Counted from the stretch's first letter, positions 22,741 to 36,072 are shown. The stretch is 64,000 nt of DNA from Epiperipatus broadwayi (GCA_028023455.1 JAQFVV010006220.1:7361852-7425851); one strand, 5' to 3'. Numbers and translations are program-made. The notes: generated by a model from the letters alone, not told the origin.

Positions 22741-25700
22741 TATATATATATATCACATTAATTTGAATGAAATATTTATAGACAAATAATTTCTCAGAAC
22801 TTATATAAATAATAAAAAAATCAGTACAATCTGTTAAGGATTTCCTGAGTCTATTTCAACTTACTGTTCAACTGAAAATGGAATTATAGCTGACTTTTTG
22901 TTTTGTAAATGTTCATAGATGTTCACACAACTTACTCTCCAAGTTCAAACAGTTTGTTTTATACTATTTTTAATCTGTTTTTCTTAATAAATCAACTCTA
23001 GGTTTCTGGGTTATTAATTAATTATATTCCCTTCAATAATTTTATAAGTAAATGTGTTAATCTCCCAATCTTGTTTTTTGATCATCTTACTTCACTAAAG
23101 GTTAAATTTTATTTTTATTTATTATTAGGTACACGTTTTTTATTTCATTAAAATTAGTTATTTTTACATTTCTTATTATAGGATAACTTTTAGAAAACTT
23201 TATTTACCAATTTTCTTATATTTTGCTTTACATATATCTTACAAAAATTAAAACCACATGAGCAATTAATGCAGTATTAATACTCTAAACCCAAATACTG
23301 TCTGAAAAGTATCATGTTATTCAAATAGATTTTAAATCAGCATTAATTATATTAACTAGATACTTAATGGATAACCCAAAAAAGAAAATGTCAAATTGAA
23401 CACCTACTATGCAAGCCATATCCAGTTATCCAATACATTTTAAATATTACCTAAAAACTTCATTAAAGTCTGTATTATATCCACTAGAAAAGTTTTTTAT
23501 AATCTTCCATCAACAATTTTGCTTTTTGTAATCCATTCTCTCATTATTCATGTAGATAAAGCAAATACTACAAAAACTTTATCCTTTTCATTTAGAATGC
23601 AACATAACCATAATCACATATGTATGTTTAGGTATAATCTTTCAAAACCTAATAAATTAGAAAATATCAAGAATATATTGGATGACTTTAAAAAATGCCC
23701 ACTGGCTTATCTAGTCAACCATTCAGCTTTGCAATATAGCAACTAGTAAATGGACACAATATACCCACAAGATTTCAAGTCACTCTAATATTTCCAAAAT
23801 AAAAATTAATACTTCTAGGGGGGGGGGTGTTGAAATAAAGCTAAAAAATACTTTATTTATATAAGTTGCATTAAATTAATAATGTGGAAAAAAAATATTA
23901 ATGGCATCATTAGATTATAGTTCCATTGTTTTTATGAATAGGTTCTCCAATATAATAACTCCCTTGATCAATATATATATATATTATAGTGGTCATCTAT
24001 CATAAATTGTAAAAATAATAAGCGCATGTATTAGATAATAAAATTTATTTAAAGTTCTCTTAAATTTAAAATATTATTATTTTGAATATGCATATATGTG
24101 TGTACATGGGTAAAGTATATATAAAAGCATCTTACTTGGATTCAGTAAACAAATAAAGATAAATAAAACGTATTTATTAAAATAAATTTTATTAAAAGAA
24201 TCCAGGTAAGATCGCTTAAATTTTTAAAGCAAAAGAGCTTGAAATAATTATACACCTTTATCCCATTTAGTGCTTGGCCTTTATGCCAGGACTTACAATA
24301 GCAATCATCATCAATTTGTACCCATTATTTTGATTTACAATTGATTATAGACTATAATGATTATAAAAACAATTCCATTTTGTAATAGTGATGATGTCAT
24401 ATGATAATTATTAAAGTCATCTCATCCCAAAGCAAAATAGTGATTTTCATGCTGAAATTGTAGGACACATATTTTATTCATAAAATACAATGTTAAAGTG
24501 CTGCATTATTTGCATTATGTACATTATTTTATTTAATTTTCATCCAGTGGTTTATGAGACAATTTACTTCATTAATAACATATCCAAAGTAAAGAATTTT
24601 ATTGATAATAATTACAAAAGCAAATAAATAAAAAGGTTCATTCAGTATACGAATGTAAATCAACACAGTACTGTAAAAATAGCAAATTCATTCAGCATAA
24701 AATTAAAAATGTACATTATATATATTAACTAAAATATTCAGTCAATTAAAAATAAAAAAATAGTCATATATCACATGACCCCACTTCTTTGTTTATTCAG
24801 TCAATTAATTTTGAAGTAAAATTTTTCTGTCAAATTGAAACTGCTTATCATCACTAATCTAAAATAGTTTCACTAAAAGGGGGGGGGGGATAAAACGATT
24901 TCAGATTTGTACAATTAAAATCAAAAATTATTAAATGTAAATTTAAAATAACACTTACCCTGCTTCTTCTAGTTTAAATCATTTCATAATTCTTTTCAGA
25001 TAGCCAAAGCAATGGAGACATTATAGCACCATGTAAAAAAAAAAAAAAAGCAGTAAAAATATATAAATTTCATTCGTCATAAAACTACAAATAGTTTTTG
25101 GTCATATGTATTATCAACATTAAATTTTAAAATGTGTACAGTATAAATACAGTATTAGCTAAAATTTTAGACAAAAAGTTTTGGATTAAAATCTTTACAA
25201 AGGCTAATTTTAATCAAATTGAAACTGCTATCTGTCATATTTGAATTTTGTTTTGGGGATAAAATGTGAGAATGATTTTATGTAATTAATAATAAATTGT
25301 GTATGATGAAAATGCAATACAAATAAAGTGAATAAGATTAATGCATTTAATTTTTACTTAAATAGCCTGGTACTCAGTCATTAAAACATATTGCACTATT
25401 CGACAAATTGCTAAGTCATTGCAAAAACATGGTAAAATAATGACATGCCATACCTCAAAATAACCCATTACTGCTATCATATTTATTCATTTAGATCAAC
25501 ACAAAACACATTGTAACAAATGTCTTAAATATTGATGATACAATATGCAAACTCAGAATGCATTAGATTTTTTTCCCTTTTTTTCAATATGCTGAATTTT
25601 TTTTTTTTTAATTGACTGTGATTAAGTTTTTGCAATGTATCATATATTTATTTGGCTCTTTTCACATTAACAAATTTTATAGTCAATCAAATGATTTATT

Positions 25701-26850
25701 AAGCATTGTTTTTATTTTTATTTTTAATAATTTAATGTAAATAATATAGTATAATACTGTAATACAAAATTTAAAAAAATGAAACTTCAGTGTGGATTTT
25801 TTTTTCAGTGTAGTGAAAAACAGTTGTGTGGAAGAACAAAAAAAAAATTGTTAAATGCTAGTTTAATTTCACTTTCTCAGTCTATTTTGCTACTTTTTGG
25901 ATAGTAAAAATACACTTTTTTTTTTTTTTGCAATATTATTATTATTATTATTTTTTTTTAGTGATTCTGTTTAAAGTCATCATAGCAATAATATGACCAT
26001 GAAAATAAATCAAAAAAATCTTTGCATTTGGAAATCAAACTGGATAACAATGATTGGTGAATCACAGGAAGTAACAACTTTAAGATATATTTTTTTACAT
26101 AGATTTAAGTTGCATTGTCACACATACATAAATACATATTTTAAGTGAATACCTGCATAATACACAAAGCACAGTTTATAAAAGCATATAATATACATTA
26201 AAGGTGTTTTTAATGTTTATATATACTTGATAAGTTATTTTTTAACATAATATGCCCAACTTATAGTGCAATTTTTTAGCTGGAGTAACGGACCATTTTT
26301 TTCCCATCATTATAAACTCTTATTCTACACATAATATTCTTGCTTGATGATGAAATTTGGGAATGGTAAACAGGCAGTTGCTTGTTTAAAAAATAATAAT
26401 AATTTGAGCATATACTGATAACAAAATGAATCTACAAATTTGATTAGAAATAGTAATATCCAATTTATTCTGTAGTTTTAATTACTGATTTATTGAATAT
26501 TTTAATTTTTTTAAAAATGCAAAAGAATTGATAACAGAGAAGTCATATTTTTCATTAGATTGGCCTAGAGAGTGTGCAGCTATTATTATTAAAAAGAGCA
26601 GAACAAACTTTTTTATTTTTGTGAACTCTAAGGTGGCTGAAAATATATGCTGTTTGGAAAATTATGATGCTGTAATTCATGAAATAATAATTGTCCTTGC
26701 TAGAACTAGAACATTTGCTTTATCTGTTTAGTTCACAGCACCCCTAGGAGCCCCTGATTAGAAGTTTAGAGTTACAATTGAGTTTGTGTAGAATGGGTAA
26801 ATTATACATATACAGGTCTTAGACCATTTGTTCCACCATTTTACTACAAT
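22741..26850. other. AT-rich DNA; one MITE-like hairpin
   Basis: An inverted repeat of about 18 bp (AGCATCTTACTTGGATTC at 24126, approximate complement ending at 24216) encloses about 55 bp and may be a MITE relic. Poly-G runs occur near 23820 and 24881. ORFs at 23519 and 26528 show no domain. No gene is supported. Confidence 0.45.
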
Positions 26851-26861
26851 TAAAAAGATGT

Positions 26862-27213
26862 ATGTATTTTTTTCCTACGATGAAATTTGAATTTTTTATG
26901 ATTTTTTTTTCTAAAATACAATTTTTAATTTTTTTTCTCATTTTTTTTAGAATTACTAACCATAAAGCTTTTTTATGGCTGAATTGTATTCTCTTACCAC
27001 TTGATATGGATATGAAATTGGCATTGCCTGTGTTTGTAAGCCTCCTTTTTCCAGAAGCTCATTTTCATGGCAGTTCAGATTTGGAAGCTGCAATGTCAAG
27101 AAAAAAGGATTGGAGTCATTTTTTATTTGCAAGGGCAATCGTGGTAACCACATCTAATGCCTTAATGACCGGATTCAAATTCGAAATGGATGATCATGTT
27201 TAGCCAAGAATCA
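26862..27213 (+). other. Possible exon-like segment, weak
   Basis: A 113-codon frame (26862-27203). Its 3' part (from about 26951) has higher GC, follows a pyrimidine tract ending TTTTTTTTAG (26941-26950) that looks like a splice acceptor, and precedes a GTGAGT (27214) that looks like a donor. The frame reads LALPVFVSLLFPEAHFHGSS and similar. It closes with TAG at 27201, before the donor-like site, and no domain is recognised. The minus strand also holds a 65-codon frame. It could be a retrocopy fragment or chance. Confidence 0.2.
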
Positions 27214-30013
27214 GTGAGTGATTCAATTAGTTTTATTACTTATTTTTTCATTACTTATTTTTTTTATATAATTAAATATATGTAGAAAACAATAAATATG
27301 CTATAGAATTTTAGGTAATTTACATTGCAATGATATAAAAACATACACATCCAGACTTAATCATATACCTATATTTAGTGCAATAGGCAAGTTATATTAT
27401 GATTTTATTTATATGATTGTCTATATGCTCATTCGATTATTGCATGATTACAATAGTATTATATTCATTTGTTACAATTTTGTAATAATCTCTTGAACAC
27501 AGACTTTCAAGCACCCTCAGTCATTTACTCTCATGCATCATAATCAGTGCTCATAATAAAAACTTTTATTTTGTTGTTTATCATATTTTTTCATAAATTA
27601 CAATGTACTAAAGTTCTTTTTGCACAATAGCTTATGCACTGTTCTTACTGTTATTTATTTATTTTTTGTCCTCACTAAAAACCAAACATTTTAAACAGAT
27701 CTCCTGCATGGAAGGACTAGCAAATACTCTGCATGGAATAACAAGATCTGAGTCTACTAGTAAAAATGAAAGTTACCAGTCACACAGTTTTTATAATTTT
27801 TAATATAAAAAATTATCTCAGGTAAGACAAACTATATATCAATTTTTTCAGCATTTTATGACAAATATGATAAAGCTATCTATGAAATTGTCATTTTAAC
27901 ATTTAACTTTCAAAATTTAGAATTTGTGAACTAATGTAAAAATAAACATGTTTAAAAGTATTAAAAATTTATTTTTCTTAATTTTTTTTTAGGTAATATT
28001 ATTTCATATTTGCTGGTTCTAATAATGTATATACTTTTATAATTACTGTATTCAAACAGAAAATATGTTATAAATTATATTTGTTGTAATTTTTTTTTTA
28101 AATTAAAGATGGCATCTTGGACTTTAAGAGTTATGAAATACAAGGATTATTTGTTAATACAGTCAGAGAACATGAACTGCTACTTAATCTAAAATGTGCT
28201 AAACCATAATTTAGGTATGTAACTCTCTTTTGAAAATTGCTTTAATTCACTTTAATGCCCAAATCCAGGATAAGATGCTGATTGAAAATGTGTGTGCCCT
28301 TTTATAATTTTGAATTTAATTGGAAGAAATTGGAAGAAAGACATCATGAGTTTTCACTCATTCTGATCAGTAATGGAAGTTCTAGAAATAAAAATACCAT
28401 GGTAAAACTGAAATTTTTGAAACTTTGAACACAAAAGAAAATATAAAAGACCTATCTTTAAAAATCAGTACAATCCGAGTACTTTATTAGGATGTATTTC
28501 ATAGTTATTAATTGCTAAGTTACTTTTATCTATTTTTATATGCTTATTTAATTATGAATGGTTTCTAAAATAATTATTTATAACTTTGTGTGTGTATATA
28601 TATATGATAATTAATTAATCATAACCTGTTAAATAAATTGTTAGTTTTCAAAATTCAAATTGTTAGTGTCATTTTCTCTATCAATTGGCATTTCAAATGT
28701 TCACAGTAGCACTTATTAGTTCCATGTTTATCAAAAAAAAATAAAAATTTTAATTAGAAACAATGAAGAAATGCCAGAATGATCTTGTGAATGGAGAGAT
28801 TATAGTATTTAAAATTGGTTCATTCAGCAAGGAATCCTAGTAAAGGCTGAAAAATGCATACCCTTTTATTTAAATTAAATTATTTCTAAGTGGTAAAACT
28901 ATTTCAAATCATTAGTGTTGATTTTGGGGCGATGATTGGGAAATATAACCTGTTTTAGGTTCAATCATCTTCATTACTATCAACTACTTTATATATATGA
29001 CTCTATTAAATTTACATTGTTTAATCATATTTAAAGGTAGCCTCCCCCCCCCCCAAGTTACCAGTACAATGTATATATATATATGTTTTCATTTATATGA
29101 GATCAATAATCTCAATTTTTATTATTATATACAATTTATTTGCCATTCTAGATTTAAAAAACCTTCAATTTGATTTAAAAACCTTCATGTGAGCAATAAT
29201 TTAAACTGCCATTATCCCTACTGGGGATTTAAGCCCAGACGAAATTTGAATTTCTTTCAGATTACAAATAATTTTTCTTTCATGTAAATTTTTCATAATC
29301 AAATCAATTAGCCATATAATAGTAATCAGTAAGTGAATATCTAGCAATTTTTATTCATAAAGTAAAAGTCACAAGTTAAACATTGTTGTTTTTTTTTTTT
29401 TTTCAGATTGTTAATATGTTGAATAATAGAGTCTTCACTGCTAGCTATAAAGACATTAGATTTTTTCAAATGCTGACCAATGATTTCCTTTATTTTCTTT
29501 TTAAAAAAAACTTTGTGTGGTACACATGCATTATTGTTTATTAATAATGATAAAGATTCTTAAATCAAAATTGTACTGTTTATTATCTTATTAATGCATA
29601 TGTTTACTTTGCTTAAAAAACTTATACAATTATTGATTTTGAATGATTATAAACCTGTTTGACTTTGGAATTACTGACACTTTATCAATTTTACTTAATA
29701 AGAAAAGTAAGATAAGTAAATAGATCTGCTATTACCTAGATACTTGATTTTATTCTTGTTACTGGATGGATTTTTTTAAACAAGTCTTTTAACAATAGAT
29801 CAAATTTATTTGCAATTATTTTGTTATTCAATATATGTTGGATCTGAACTCAGTTTATTGATGGAATCACAGGTGGCATATTGTGGAATTATTTTTAGTT
29901 ATAAAGGTTTGAAAAGTGTCTGACCAATGGTATCTTTTGCTGTCATGCTAAACAAAATTTGGATTCATCAAGAACTACATACTATTTCTGATACAAGCAA
30001 TCTTCTCTGTTAT
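27214..30013. other. AT-rich DNA, no gene seen
   Basis: Short exon-like runs (for example 28108-28209, ending TAA) cannot be separated from chance. A C run lies near 29043. Nothing is supported. Confidence 0.45.
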
Positions 30014-30396
30014 TAAACAGGCAAAACTCTCCATATAGCAGTACCACTCAGTGCAAGCCAGAGTAATCATGGATGCCAGAGGCTTGTGCATAAAATCCCT
30101 ATCTAGTGCCTACATATCCAGTATCCCCAGACTAGTTTCTGACTTTTGGCCTTCATCAGTGAGGAGTCTTGGATCTGAGAGCACTGCACCCAGATCTTAG
30201 GATCTAATGCAACTCTCCAGCAGCCACCTTTTATCTCTACTTAACTACAAAACTATGAGAATCAAATTGAAAACACAATAATATTTTTAATCTAAGCTGC
30301 ACTGAGTGACACTACTGTATGGAGAGTTTTGCCTGTTTAATAACAATTATGAGCAAGCATAAGAAATGGTGATCATATGAAGTTCAGTGGTTTAAT
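30014..30396 (-). mobile_element. Family B element B2, full length, with hammerhead
   Basis: A 383-bp insertion flanked by an 18-bp target duplication with two mismatches (AGCAATCTTCTCTGTTAT at 29996-30013, matching 30397-30414). Read on the minus strand, it starts near CATATGATCACCATTTCTTA and ends GAGAGTTTTGCCTGTTTA. Inverted repeats of about 40 bp (AAACAGGCAAAACTCTCC at 30015, inverse ending near 30339) make the transcript foldable, and a tail of about 57 bp lies outside one of them. It carries a hammerhead motif (30116-30174). Compared with B4 and B5 the 3' terminus is constant while the 5' ends differ, which is the pattern of reverse transcription with 5' truncation. No ORF and no poly(A). 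It is the longest copy at the 5' end. Confidence 0.85.
30116..30174 (-). ncRNA. Type I hammerhead ribozyme motif, intact core
   Basis: On the minus strand, in order: distal stem I ATCCA (30170-30174), internal loop, proximal stem I TCCTCA (30160-30165), core CTGATGA (30153-30159), 13-nt stem-loop II with three pairs, GAAAC (30135-30139), TAGTC (30130-30134) with predicted cleavage after the C at 30130, proximal stem I TGGGGA (30124-30129), internal loop, and distal stem I TGGAT (30116-30120). All conserved core residues are present. Helix III is minimal (GAAAC-TA-GTC), but ACTAGT is self-complementary, so two copies could pair, as described for short-helix-III hammerheads. Activity is inferred. 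Confidence 0.82.
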
Positions 30397-31727
30397 AGCA
30401 ATTTTCTCTGTCATAGTGTACCTTTTCTCCCATTCTGTTTTTTATTTTGCTGACTTCAGTCACTTAGGTTAGTATAGAGCTTGCCTATTATGAGCTTCTC
30501 ATGCTATCAGCTATATTACTCTGCACTAATTATATAACATTTTCATTTTTTGATTATCTAGGAGATTGTGATTTGTCTTTTTTTTTTACTATTTTGTGGA
30601 CTTATCTTTAATCTTATCTTTGTTTTTATGTTTATCTTTTTTCTTCTTTTGGATTTGCTATACTTATTTTTAGTTGTTAATGATAATGGTGATATATTTC
30701 AATGACAAATTGTAATATTTAATGATAATGATGCCCAGTGTTCAAATTCTACTGATCATATTAAGTTAGAAAGGGACACATAAATTAATTGCAATAGTAA
30801 TATCCCATGCTGATTTAATAGATAAATTATATTTGATACACCAGTAAATATACCAAATATAGATATATAAAAATTAAAATCTACTTATATGTTCCTATTC
30901 TTGTTTTAAAAGTCTAAAATACTATGAAATACAATCACATCAATGATATGATTAGAATTTTTGGAGCCTTATACAAAATTTTAAAATATGCCCTTTTTAA
31001 TATTTATATTAGCCTAATACTTTTTGAATATATATGTAAAACAAAAGGCTCTTAATACCTAAAAGCCACTGAATCACATGTAAAATTCATAATCAATATT
31101 CTCATTAATATAATATTTACAAATCATTTTTTTAATCAGTTTTATAAACTAAATCTCTATCCTATATATGTCTACACCACAGGGATGTATACACTTATTT
31201 GAAAAAATAGGGAATTTAGAAAATTACTTTGCTATTATTACATTAAAAATATTATTATGTTACTCAGATAATTTGATAAAGATTTAGTTGTTGGTATCTA
31301 TTGCAATAACTTCCAAATCCACTGAGGTAAAGACCATAGCATATTACATTTATACTGCTTTTTTTTTTTGTTTTTTTACAAAATTATATAGATATCTACC
31401 TGATTATAATCCAATTTAACTTTGCTCTCTAACTGATAATAGTTAGATGCACAGGTCACTATTGAATGACTAACAACAATGATTATGGATTATCTGTTTG
31501 CAATAAAAATTCCAAGAATTGTTGTGACATAAAAATTGTCCAAGTTCAAATTCAAACTTATATCTCAAATCATGGGCTTATGATGCAATTGTGCTAATCA
31601 TTATACCATGAGAGCACTGATGTTATTAAACATAAAGGAATTAATTCATAGTTTGAAAATGTATAGAATTTTTTTTAAAATGTACTTAAAAATTTATCCA
31701 GTATTATATATGTCCTTCTATCAAACT
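30397..31727. other. AT-rich DNA, no gene seen
   Basis: No supported feature. Confidence 0.5.
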
Positions 31728-32002
31728 TGTACTGTTCAAGTTAATATGAAAAGGTAAAATAAATAAAACTAATAAGAAAGTCTTAAAAGCAATTGGTCAC
31801 CTTTTGGCAGATTGCTGCTAGAATCATAGTGCTGAAAAACTGCACCATTAAAAATATACATATATAGTGACAAAAATCAATATGTAAATCAGGCACAGTA
31901 TATAAATTAGATACTTTCCTTTTTAATAAAGAACACAGAAATCATTTCCCTTGCAAAAGTCAAAGTCTCTTTATATTTTCTTGATCTATCATTCCTCTCA
32001 GC

Positions 32003-33830
32003 TCATGTTGTTCTTACATTGGAGGAATAAAAGGTGTGTCCCAGTACCACAAAAAAGATTGATTTGTATTCACAATTTAATTTAGATTTATTATATAAAT
32101 ACATGCTCTGAGCAATTCTCGTTGATTTGTTAGTGAAAGATTCACCATAATGCATAGAACTATAGGATGAGACAGAGCATGAAATTTTATATATGACCTG
32201 GAAAGCATGTTCAAAAGGTATTCCATACTTTGTATTGTTTAAAAGATTGTTGAGCAAAGGGGGTGATCTGAAGCTAACTCTAAATATATCTATGCAAATG
32301 AATAGTGCTCTGGGCAACTCTTATTGATCGGTTAGTGCAAGATTCACCATAATGCATGGAACTATAGGATGGGACAGGGCATGAAATTTTATATATGACC
32401 TGGAAAGCATGTTCAAAAGGTATTCTGTGCTTTGTATTGTTTAAAAGATTGTTGAGTGAAAGGGGCAATCTAAAGCTAACTCTGAATGTTTCTGTGCAGA
32501 TCTTTTGAAGGTTCATTGCAATATGAGAGATGTAAGGCATGCTTATCTATGCTTAAATTGGATTATTATTGTCAGAAACTTTGTTAATGTTATTATAAAA
32601 AAAATTAACTCTTTTTATTAATGTGTTATACTTATATCCAATATCCATTAAATCCTTAATATAAGACTCAATATTGATTTTTCTGTTAGTCTCACAGTTG
32701 CATAACTTTTTGTTTGTATACAAAAAATCTTTCAGGCCTGCAAGTTTGTATTCAAATGAAATTTTAGACTTGGGATAGATGGCTCCTTTCACTTGAATTG
32801 GTTTCACATTCATTTTAAAGTCCAGCTCACCCTTGCTTTTTTGGATGTATACATTCAGAAAATTTATCCTGATTCTTGTCATTGTTTTCAATAGTTCATT
32901 TTAGAGGTTGTGCTTTATCAAGTTCTAAATGTACATTGTTAATCTGATTCTCCAAAGCACATATGAATATATCATCTACATAGCTCATATAGATGTCATT
33001 TAGTGGCTGGGACCAAATATTTTGATAACATGTTGTTTTCAAATTTTGAAAGAAGAATGCTGCTGACAATACCACTTAGTGATAGTTCCATGGGTTACTT
33101 ACTCATTATCTTGTAAAAATTCCCATAGCTACAATTTCATTTTTAATCTTTTTTATACTGATTATAATTATTTTGTTGCAACACATCTTGTATGATGCTG
33201 TTAGAGAGGTCTCAATATTACCAGCCCATATAGCTCCTTTATGTTTAATGAGGCTAGCTTGTGATATTTATTATCTTTAATGTTATAATAGAATAAGTGC
33301 CAAATCCAAACTCTACTATCAATAGGTCTGCTATTTTCTTTGTAGGCTTGAAATATATGCACCACTGAAATCTATTATTAATCTCAGAGGCAACTTTCTT
33401 TATGTAATTCAATATTAGTGAATATACGAGATGCTACAGTCACAGGGGGTACATTGCAAGATATACTTAACTCATGTGTATGCCTTGTTACATAATCTCG
33501 GAATAGTGGATACAAATTTGTCTTTGCAATATTTCAAATTGATTATGTATGTATGTATGTTTTTAAATTGCAACTTTGTTATTTGTGAGTTCATTTTTGG
33601 AATATAATGATCAAAATCTAACAAGACCAATCTATTGCTTTTATCTTCTTAGACACATTTGATATTACTGTTGTTAAAAAAATTGCTTTATTTATTTATT
33701 TTAGAAATCCAATCATTAGTCACTCTATTCAAGTTATATGAATGAAGCAATTTAGCCATTCTCTCTATATAAACAGGCTTGGGCTATTGCAAAGAATTCT
33801 CATTCCATCAAAAGAAAAAATTCCTGTCCT
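32003..33830 (-). pseudogene. Penelope reverse transcriptase with GIY-YIG, decayed
   Basis: Read from 33830 downwards on the minus strand: a VLLDFDHYIPKM-like stretch (about 33600) typical of the Penelope RT N-terminal region; a KPTKKIADLL stretch (about 33330); the catalytic box YVDD (32971-32982), here intact, followed by IFICALE; then the linker LAGLKDFLYTNKKLCNCETN (about 32690-32750) and SYIKDLMDIGYKYN; then the nuclease start IPFEHAFQVIYKISCPVPSY with a YGES (the YIG element). The nuclease start is duplicated (see the 202-bp tandem repeat). Stops and frameshifts are frequent, so the gene is dead. Confidence 0.8.
32105..32508 (-). repeat. 202-bp tandem duplication in the PLE2 nuclease
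   Basis: 32105-32306 and 32307-32508 are head-to-tail copies, clearly alike throughout (TAATGCATNGAACTATAGGA, GACCTGGAAAGCATGTTC and others). The period is not a multiple of three, so the second copy is in another frame. Each holds the FQVIYKISC...YGES start of the GIY-YIG domain. Confidence 0.85.
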
Positions 33831-34035
33831 ATTATCAAAAAAATGGAACGTACAATTTACATATTGTCTGATTTACATATTGGTCTTCACCACTATATAT
33901 GCATATTTTTAATGGTGCAGTTCTATTCATCACTATGATTCTGGCAGCAATCCACTGAAAGCTGGTTCAGTGCTTTTAAAATTTTCTTATTGCTTTTATT
34001 TTACCATTTCATATTAACTTGAACAGTAAATGTTT

Positions 34036-36072
34036 GGAAGAATTATATAATTGTATGAAAAGTATATGTGCTGTTGAGAGTATCATGTATGTTGTAAAAA
34101 TAAAATGTCAAATGTATTCAGTAATAGACAATATATATGATGATGAAGGACCCTGAATACAAATGTAATATATTTACCTGCTATGCTCACATTCTGGTTT
34201 GAATCAAATCTGAGTGAACTTTGTAATTTTTCCAATAACTGATTCATATTTTATTCAATTATCCATCCAATATGGGTAAAGAAATGATTATCTAATAATT
34301 ATTAGTTAGGGAATAAAACAAAGATGGAGAAAATGCTCAAATTCTTATTGCTTGCCATTTAGAAAGCCTAGTGAGTACTTTTTCTTTATGATGAGTTGCT
34401 GGAGAGATTTTTTCTCTTCAGAGCAGTAATTAAAGACTGTTTTATCTTTTATTTTAATGATAGTTTTTTTAAAAAAAAAAAAAGACTAGATACTATGGCA
34501 AGTGTTTGAATATTTCCTTATTACTTGATCATATTATCTTATAGTACCATTATGTGTTGGTGATCAAGAACATTGGATTGTAACATAATTCAACTGAAAA
34601 CTTTTCTATTTGAATATACTTGCTCTTTATAAGAAAAATGGAGCATTGCATAAAAGTTTGACGTCACAAAATAACACATCACTTTGGTATGATTGTGAGA
34701 CTTGATCTATCATGACCGTTGATTGAAAAAAATCAATTAATTTTGATCATCTATATTTTACCAGGATGCAAGCAATTCTTATGCAGTATTCATAGAATGA
34801 TTTTTTAAAACAGATATTCATTAATTTGCATCCTGACTAATTATAATATTTGTGTAAGATTTTCCAAAATGGATTATCTCCACCAACTATTATCTATATT
34901 TGTGATACTCATTTAATTGGGCTGCCATAATCACATATTCATCTCCATGAGTTAAGTAATACAATCACTATGAACATGATATCAAATTTTTGCTCAAATA
35001 TTTACATTAAACACATCAAACTGGGCCATTGTTAATATATGCCACCCATAAAATCACCATCTTATATTAGTTTATGAATAAAATCATTCACTTGTTACCC
35101 AGGGAAATTTAATATTTATACAATACTGGTCAAATTAAACTGCAGTAAATAAATGTTTATCGGATTAAAATATTGAAAACCATTACTTTCTTAATTCCTT
35201 CCTTTTTCTGAAATCATCTCTTAAACATTAAATTTTGAATATTTTTGAATGATTTCATGGATAATAAATTTGGAGCTTTAAAGTTTTTGAATATTATTTT
35301 AATAAGAAAAATGAATCAACTTTATAAGAAAGTGTTGATATAATTGATTTTTCGATCTAAATTATTTAAAATAGTTTATCTATCAATTATCATGGCACAC
35401 ATAATATTTACTTAGAAGATATTTATCTCATTTGCCATCAATATAAATTCATCCAGTTATCATACTTATCATCACTAGTTATTTACCAAAAGATCTAATA
35501 TAAACCAAAAGAGCTTTCCATAGACCTGTTATTTCCTACTCCACTCCATTAAATACTCATAACAATTTATTCTCTTTATTGTCATTTGTTAACTTTTCTC
35601 TTCTGCTACTTCATTTTTATTTTATTCTGCATAGTTCCAATATATGTTTCATATTTTTTTGCATTTGGTTCTTTCCCAACTCATATTGTTATCTTGTGAA
35701 AATGCCCCACAAAAATCATTCATTATAAATATATTTCGTAAACCAAATATACACTCATCATATAAGATGGACATTTGAAACTCTTAAACATCCACAGAGA
35801 TACTACAATCAGAATTTTCTATTTATCTGTCTTAATTGTGTCCATTTTGATTTTTTCATATTTTTATATCATCCATAAATATATATTTAACTCACCATTT
35901 TTTTAATATTCATATTCTACAATAAATGAGATTAATTTATATTCACATTAAAACTTTCAGTGGATCACAATTATAATACTATAAGACATATATAAATTAA
36001 TAAAGCATCACATGACTTATCACAATCTTCAAATTAATATTTTTCTACCTTCTTTTTGCCACTGAAAGCAAT
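34036..36072. other. AT-rich DNA, no gene seen
   Basis: No supported feature. Confidence 0.5.

Larger units (their letters stand above)
31728..34035 (-). mobile_element. Penelope-like element PLE2 with inverted terminal repeats
   Basis: Outer repeats at about 31728-31900 and 33875-34035 are inverted copies of each other, sharing CTGTTCAAGTTAATATGAAA, AGAATCATAGTG, CTGCACCATTAAAAATAT and CAATATGTAAATC. Between them, on the minus strand, is a nearly complete but decayed Penelope coding region. The arms are diverged (several indels), so it is older than PLE3. The inverted arrangement matches PLE1 and is known for this class. Confidence 0.8.

Noticed and set aside
23816-23829. Poly-G and poly-C runs (also near 11251, 24881, 29043, 42321) as G-quadruplex elements
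   Set aside because: Single homopolymer runs of about 10-12 bases without the four spaced tracts of a typical quadruplex motif; probably slippage.
26956-27153. 65-codon minus-strand ORF as the true frame of the 27 kb exon-like segment
   Set aside because: No motif and no splice sites on that strand; neither frame is convincing.
30170-30240. Polymerase III promoter boxes in family B, making it an ordinary SINE
   Set aside because: No A box and B box pair with proper spacing was found; the weak GTTCAATCT-like match in B3 stands alone.
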